Below are positions 5,677 to 8,944 of a stretch of DNA of 8,944 nucleotides, in pieces. The DNA is from Leclercia sp. UBA7405 (GTDB lineage Bacteria; Pseudomonadota; Gammaproteobacteria; Enterobacterales; Enterobacteriaceae). Each line of letters begins with the position of its first letter. Position 1 is the stretch's first letter. A model generated the notes under the pieces. That model was not told the origin of the DNA. It did not search any database and was given only the letters and a program-made list of their open reading frames with translations. The position numbers and the translations under genes are program-made. The stretch covers positions 1 through 8,944 of the forward strand of contig DKMV01000352.1 in the NCBI GenBank assembly GCA_002469605.1. The letters run 5' to 3'.

Positions 5677-7210
5677 AGTCGTGGGGCGACATGGCCTTCG
5701 CAAAGTGCCAGCCCTGACAATAGTGCACGCCGCGCTTATAGAGCCACGCGACCTGCTCCGCCGTCTCCACCCCTTCGGCGATGGTCTTCAGACGCAGGCT
5801 CTGCGCCATCTCGATGATGTGTTCAGCAATCAGATGGCTGGTGCTGTTGGTGGTCAGGGTGTCGATAAAGGATTTGTCGATTTTCAGAATATCGACGTTC
5901 AGTGAATAGAGGTTATGCAGGTTGGAATAACCGGTGCCGAAATCATCGATCGCCACTTCATAGCCCGCCTGCCGAAACGCCTGGATCACCGGCGTTGTTT
6001 TCGGCACATCGATAAAACCGCGCTCGGTCACCTCGATTTTAATCTGCTGCGCCCGCACGGCGTAATGCCGGGCCTTTTCGCCAATCATGGCAATCAGGCG
6101 TGAAGAGTGAAAATCGGAGGCAGAGAGGTTAATCGACACATAGAGGTGCGGGTTGGCGGCGAGGAACTGGCCCAGATCGGTAAAGACCTCTTCGACTACG
6201 TAATCGGTGATGCGCTCGATCATCCCCTCTTTTTCCGCCAGCGGAATAAATTCGGCGGGGCTCATCACCGGACCGGCAAAACCCGGCCAGCGCAGCAGGG
6301 CTTCGGCGCCCACGCACTGGTTATTTGTGATATCGATAATCGGCTGATAATGAACGCGAAGCTGACGATTATTTAATGCCCGGTGTAATAAACGCCCCGG
6401 CGAATTAAATTCGCGCTGGGTGCGTGACCAGACTAATAACACAATAATGCTACAGATCATGCCCAGCGGCAGGGTTAGCGTCGCCTGATGGTAGAGCACA
6501 TCGTAAAAGCGCTGGCTGGTGGTTGACACTATTGTCGCTATCGGACGTTTATCTGAGCGAACAATAGTGTAAAAACGGCCATCCTTGTGGAAGGAGGTTT
6601 CATTATCTTCAATCAGGGTATGTAATAACTTTTTATCCGCCTGTTCGCTGACCGAGAAAAAAGCGTTGGTAACGGTATCGAATATTCCCCATGACAGGGA
6701 GTGGTCCGCCGACATCACTTCGCTATAAGAGAGCGGATTAACTACCACCACATAATTACCCTGCTGCATATATGTCATCTGATAACCCGCAAAGAAAGGG
6801 GTATCGCGGAAATAATAAATGGCAACGTCGGGTTTACGGATAAAATTGGCATCCGGCATAACATAAGCATTATCCGGTGTTAATATCGTCGAACAGATAA
6901 AATCACGCCCGTTGGCATAAATAAGATCTGAAATATAGAGACGGCCGCGGACGATATTAAGCATATACTGTCGATGGGCCGTGGTGCAGATATTGCCGTT
7001 ATATTTTTCTGCCGCGCTGCGGGCTAAATCGACCTGTTGAATAACCAGTTCGGTTTTATCAAGGGCGAGATGTGCAAATGAACGTAATTGCGAGCTAGTT
7101 TCGGATACGGCACGCAGCTGGGCAAACCAAAGCGCGAGCATCACCGGCAGTAAAACTACCATGATGATCCCCACACCTCTTAGCACCTTGCGTCGTGCGC
7201 TACGATTCAT
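5621..7210 (-). CDS. pdeC: Redox-sensitive c-di-GMP phosphodiesterase PdeC (CSS-EAL)
   Basis: This 529-residue inner-membrane enzyme corresponds to E. coli PdeC (YjcC, about 528 aa), which hydrolyses c-di-GMP to pGpG and favours motility over biofilm. Membrane segments at about 13-31 and 243-262 bracket a periplasmic CSS domain with Cys75 and Cys106 (in FICST). In E. coli the disulfide between the equivalent cysteines, formed by DsbA/DsbB, controls activity. The EAL domain (about 275-515) looks fully active: Glu303-Ala-Leu, Asn361, Glu393, Asp422-Asp423 in DDFGTGYSN, Lys443, Glu479 and Gln499. AAGG lies six bases before the ATG. In Klebsiella pneumoniae YjcC is reported to respond to oxidative stress through SoxRS, which fits its place beside soxRS. 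Its 3' end overlaps the extended soxS by 56 bases. The first half is visibly more AT-rich than the EAL half. Confidence 0.95.
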   Translation of the reverse strand: MNRSARRKVLRGVGIIMVVLLPVMLALWFAQLRAVSETSSQLRSFAHLALDKTELVIQQVDLARSAAEKYNGNICTTAHRQYMLNIVRGRLYISDLIYANGRDFICSTILTPDNAYVMPDANFIRKPDVAIYYFRDTPFFAGYQMTYMQQGNYVVVVNPLSYSEVMSADHSLSWGIFDTVTNAFFSVSEQADKKLLHTLIEDNETSFHKDGRFYTIVRSDKRPIATIVSTTSQRFYDVLYHQATLTLPLGMICSIIVLLVWSRTQREFNSPGRLLHRALNNRQLRVHYQPIIDITNNQCVGAEALLRWPGFAGPVMSPAEFIPLAEKEGMIERITDYVVEEVFTDLGQFLAANPHLYVSINLSASDFHSSRLIAMIGEKARHYAVRAQQIKIEVTERGFIDVPKTTPVIQAFRQAGYEVAIDDFGTGYSNLHNLYSLNVDILKIDKSFIDTLTTNSTSHLIAEHIIEMAQSLRLKTIAEGVETAEQVAWLYKRGVHYCQGWHFAKAMSPHDFMSWQLQPADAPVARAIH

Positions 7211-7547
7211 TTCCGCCCTTAATCCCTGCTTTTTATGTGCCTGTTGTACTGAAGGCCGGATGCTTTGATAAACAGGTGATTACGTTGCATGAATCATGCG
7301 AAGTTAGCAACTGACTTTTACCATCAAAAACCTAATATTTGGTTATGACGATATTATTTGTCCGTAAGCCAAACTAAAAGTACGGGGCCAGTTTTTATTA
7401 AGTAAAATATTTATTGCGTCTGATTGCGTGATTTTCCGCTAGCGCCTTTGCGCATCGCTGATTAAGTCAAACTACTGGCAGCGTGAAAAAAGCGCAACAG
7501 CAACGTGAAACTCAGCGCTATTTTCACAATAACCTTTGCTGGCTGCG
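7211..7547. other. 337-bp AT-rich intergenic region upstream of pdeC
   Basis: No gene with a ribosome site is evident here. It holds a 13-bp palindrome GCATGAATCATGC (7287-7299) and a pair of direct ATTGCGT repeats ten bases apart (7413-7419, 7423-7429). It also has a long inverted repeat, GTGAAAAAAGCGC (7483-7495) with GCGCTATTTTCAC (7515-7527), 12 of 13 positions pairing. The pdeC promoter must lie here unless the gene is read through from the cyclase, but no clear -35/-10 pair stands out. The inverted repeat lacks a T-run on either side, so I do not call it a terminator. Confidence 0.6.
7483..7527. repeat. Imperfect 13-bp inverted repeat downstream of the cyclase gene
   Basis: The arms GTGAAAAAAGCGC and GCGCTATTTTCAC are complementary at 12 of 13 positions with a 19-base loop. 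The structure starts about 20 bases past the cyclase stop codon (minus strand). No uridine tract follows on either strand, so it may be a transcript 3' stem, a protein-binding site or chance. Confidence 0.5.
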
Positions 7548-8942
7548 TTATAAATAATCAATTGCCACTACTGTTTTTCCCCGTCCTGCCCGTTTGGCAT
7601 CATACAGCGCCTTATCGGCGCGAATAAGCAGTGATGAGGCATCCTGCTGGCCGCCGTTTACTTCCACCACCCCGGCGCTGAACGAAAGGGTAAGGGTTTT
7701 AGTCCCGACGTTCAGCGGCCTGCCGAGGAGCGCCTGGCGCAGCGTTAGCGAGAGCTGCATCGCCGCCTCGCTATGGGTATCGGGCATAATCAATAAAAAC
7801 TCTTCGCCGCCCACGCGGCCAAGCGCCGCTCCGGCCGGACTCAGCTCGCGGATGCGATCGCAGAAATGTATCAGTGCGGCATCGCCCACGGTATGGCCCC
7901 ACTGGTCGTTAATCTGCTTGAAAAAATCCAGATCAAACATCAATACGCTGAAGGGGCGCCCCTCTGCCTGCCGCTGGCCCGCCTCGAGGGCGATGGAGAG
8001 CTGCTGCAAAATGGCCGAGCGATTAAAACAGCCGGTGAGATCGTCGGTGGTGGCTTTCATCTCCAGCTGCTTTTCGGCACGTTTTCGCGCGGTTATATCG
8101 AGGCCAATATTGAGGATAGAGCCGTCCGGCAAGCGGATGTTTGACCAGAGGATAGTCAGCTGCACGCCGTCCCTGCGTACCGGATGCCATTCGTACATAT
8201 TCTCCAGCGGCGCGGAATTTACTGACTCCCGCACCCGACGGCAGACCTCCGGGTCCGGGTGAAAGAGCGCCAGCGGATCGGCATGGGCGTTAATCTCGGC
8301 CAGGGTCCAGCCAAAGACCTTTTCACACTCTGCATTCCACAGCACACAGCGGCTGTGGCGGTCAAAAGAGTTCATCAGTACCGGGGCGCGTTCAAATAGC
8401 GTCTTATATTGCGCTACTATCCGCTGCATCTCTTTCGCCGTCCGTTCCCGGGCCATAATTTCAGTAAAATAGTCTTTGAATTTTTCAGCCAGAATGGCGG
8501 CGATATCTTTCAGAACGGAGAGCTGGCTCAGGGGTTCGGCAAAGCCGAGGAAAAAATAGCCGCTGCCGGGATGGTCGTAAGGGGTTATTTTACAGAGGAC
8601 GCCGCTGCGCAATTGTTTATAGCCCGGATGTCGGTCTGAAAAGAGGTAACGGCCCATATTCTCTTTCCAGCAGATAACCCGCCACGAACGGTGATGCCGC
8701 ATCAATAGGGTGCTCGCCAGAAAATCATTCACCTCAAAAGAGTGGCAGCTCAGGTCGCCCGCGCTTACTACCCGCTGCATGTCGGCGCCATCATCTATCG
8801 TTACCCAGCTCAGGCTGGCACCAAGGTTAAGATTTATCGACTCCAGCAACTCTTGCAGCGTGGTATGGGATGACAACTGCGGCATCAGTTTTGCCAGGGC
8901 GCGCAGCGCCATCGTACCGTCATTAACGATTTCGCGATGTGG
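7548..8942 (-). CDS. GAF-like/PAS/GGDEF diguanylate cyclase, N-terminus outside window
   Basis: The protein should make c-di-GMP from two GTP. Counting from the Met codon at 8912, a GAF-like sensor region spans about 15-150, a linking helix 150-168, a PAS/PAC domain about 168-282 (YKTLFERAPVLMNSFD to LDITARKRAE) and a GGDEF domain about 285-454. The GGDEF part has DDLTGCFNR (290-298), the metal-binding Asp327 in FDLDFFKQIND, and an intact GGEEF signature (368-372). The inhibitory RxxD site expected five residues before GGEEF reads PAGA, so product inhibition is probably lost. The Met at 8912 is not a safe start: the frame stays open to the window edge (PHREIVNDGT before it) and no ribosome site precedes it. 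No transmembrane segment is seen in the visible part. I know of no counterpart at this locus in E. coli K-12, and the sensed signal is unknown. Confidence 0.9.
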   Translation of the reverse strand, partial: PHREIVNDGTMALRALAKLMPQLSSHTTLQELLESINLNLGASLSWVTIDDGADMQRVVSAGDLSCHSFEVNDFLASTLLMRHHRSWRVICWKENMGRYLFSDRHPGYKQLRSGVLCKITPYDHPGSGYFFLGFAEPLSQLSVLKDIAAILAEKFKDYFTEIMARERTAKEMQRIVAQYKTLFERAPVLMNSFDRHSRCVLWNAECEKVFGWTLAEINAHADPLALFHPDPEVCRRVRESVNSAPLENMYEWHPVRRDGVQLTILWSNIRLPDGSILNIGLDITARKRAEKQLEMKATTDDLTGCFNRSAILQQLSIALEAGQRQAEGRPFSVLMFDLDFFKQINDQWGHTVGDAALIHFCDRIRELSPAGAALGRVGGEEFLLIMPDTHSEAAMQLSLTLRQALLGRPLNVGTKTLTLSFSAGVVEVNGGQQDASSLLIRADKALYDAKRAGRGKTVVAIDYL

Positions 8943-8944
8943 TT

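Noticed and set aside
7483..7527. Inverted repeat as an intrinsic terminator of the cyclase gene
   Set aside because: No T-run follows the second arm on either strand and the loop is 19 bases, so it is kept only as an inverted repeat.

Overview
The gene content, order and protein sequences point to a member of the Enterobacteriaceae close to the Enterobacter/Klebsiella/Lelliottia group. Most proteins match E. coli K-12 counterparts from the soxRS-ghxP-yjcE neighbourhood almost residue for residue. Two genes are absent from that E. coli neighbourhood: a glutathione S-transferase between soxR and ghxP, and a GAF-like/PAS/GGDEF protein beyond pdeC. Species cannot be fixed from this window. It looks like chromosomal backbone, with no insertion sequence, phage, CRISPR or tRNA signal.

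Layout, left to right: (1) the 3' end of a LysR-type regulator (+), closed by a perfect 12-bp hairpin terminator and followed by a dispersed-repeat-like hairpin; (2) yjcE, a CPA1-type Na+/H+ antiporter (-); (3) ghxP, a guanine/hypoxanthine permease (-), with its own terminator and a promoter whose -10 region lies under a PurR-like operator; (4) a Gtt1-like glutathione S-transferase (-); (5) a predicted SraL (RyjA) small RNA (+), ending tail-to-tail with soxR in a shared bidirectional terminator; (6) soxR (-) and soxS (+), divergent around a perfect 18-bp SoxR operator inside a 19-bp promoter spacer; (7) pdeC (-), a membrane c-di-GMP phosphodiesterase whose 3' end overlaps soxS; (8) a 337-bp AT-rich gap with inverted repeats; (9) a diguanylate cyclase (-) running off the right edge.

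Functionally, the centre is the SoxR/SoxS redox-cycling stress switch. Around it sit a probable GST detoxification enzyme, the stress-linked sRNA SraL, and a disulfide-sensing c-di-GMP phosphodiesterase paired with a cyclase whose product-inhibition site is degenerate. The left half is transport: purine uptake and cation/proton exchange.

The least ordinary points are a 17-residue C-terminal extension of SoxS that one extra T would remove, the cluster of PurR-like sites upstream of ghxP, the SraL promoter and terminator architecture, and the adjacent cyclase/phosphodiesterase pair. I did not find a convincing wholly new system.
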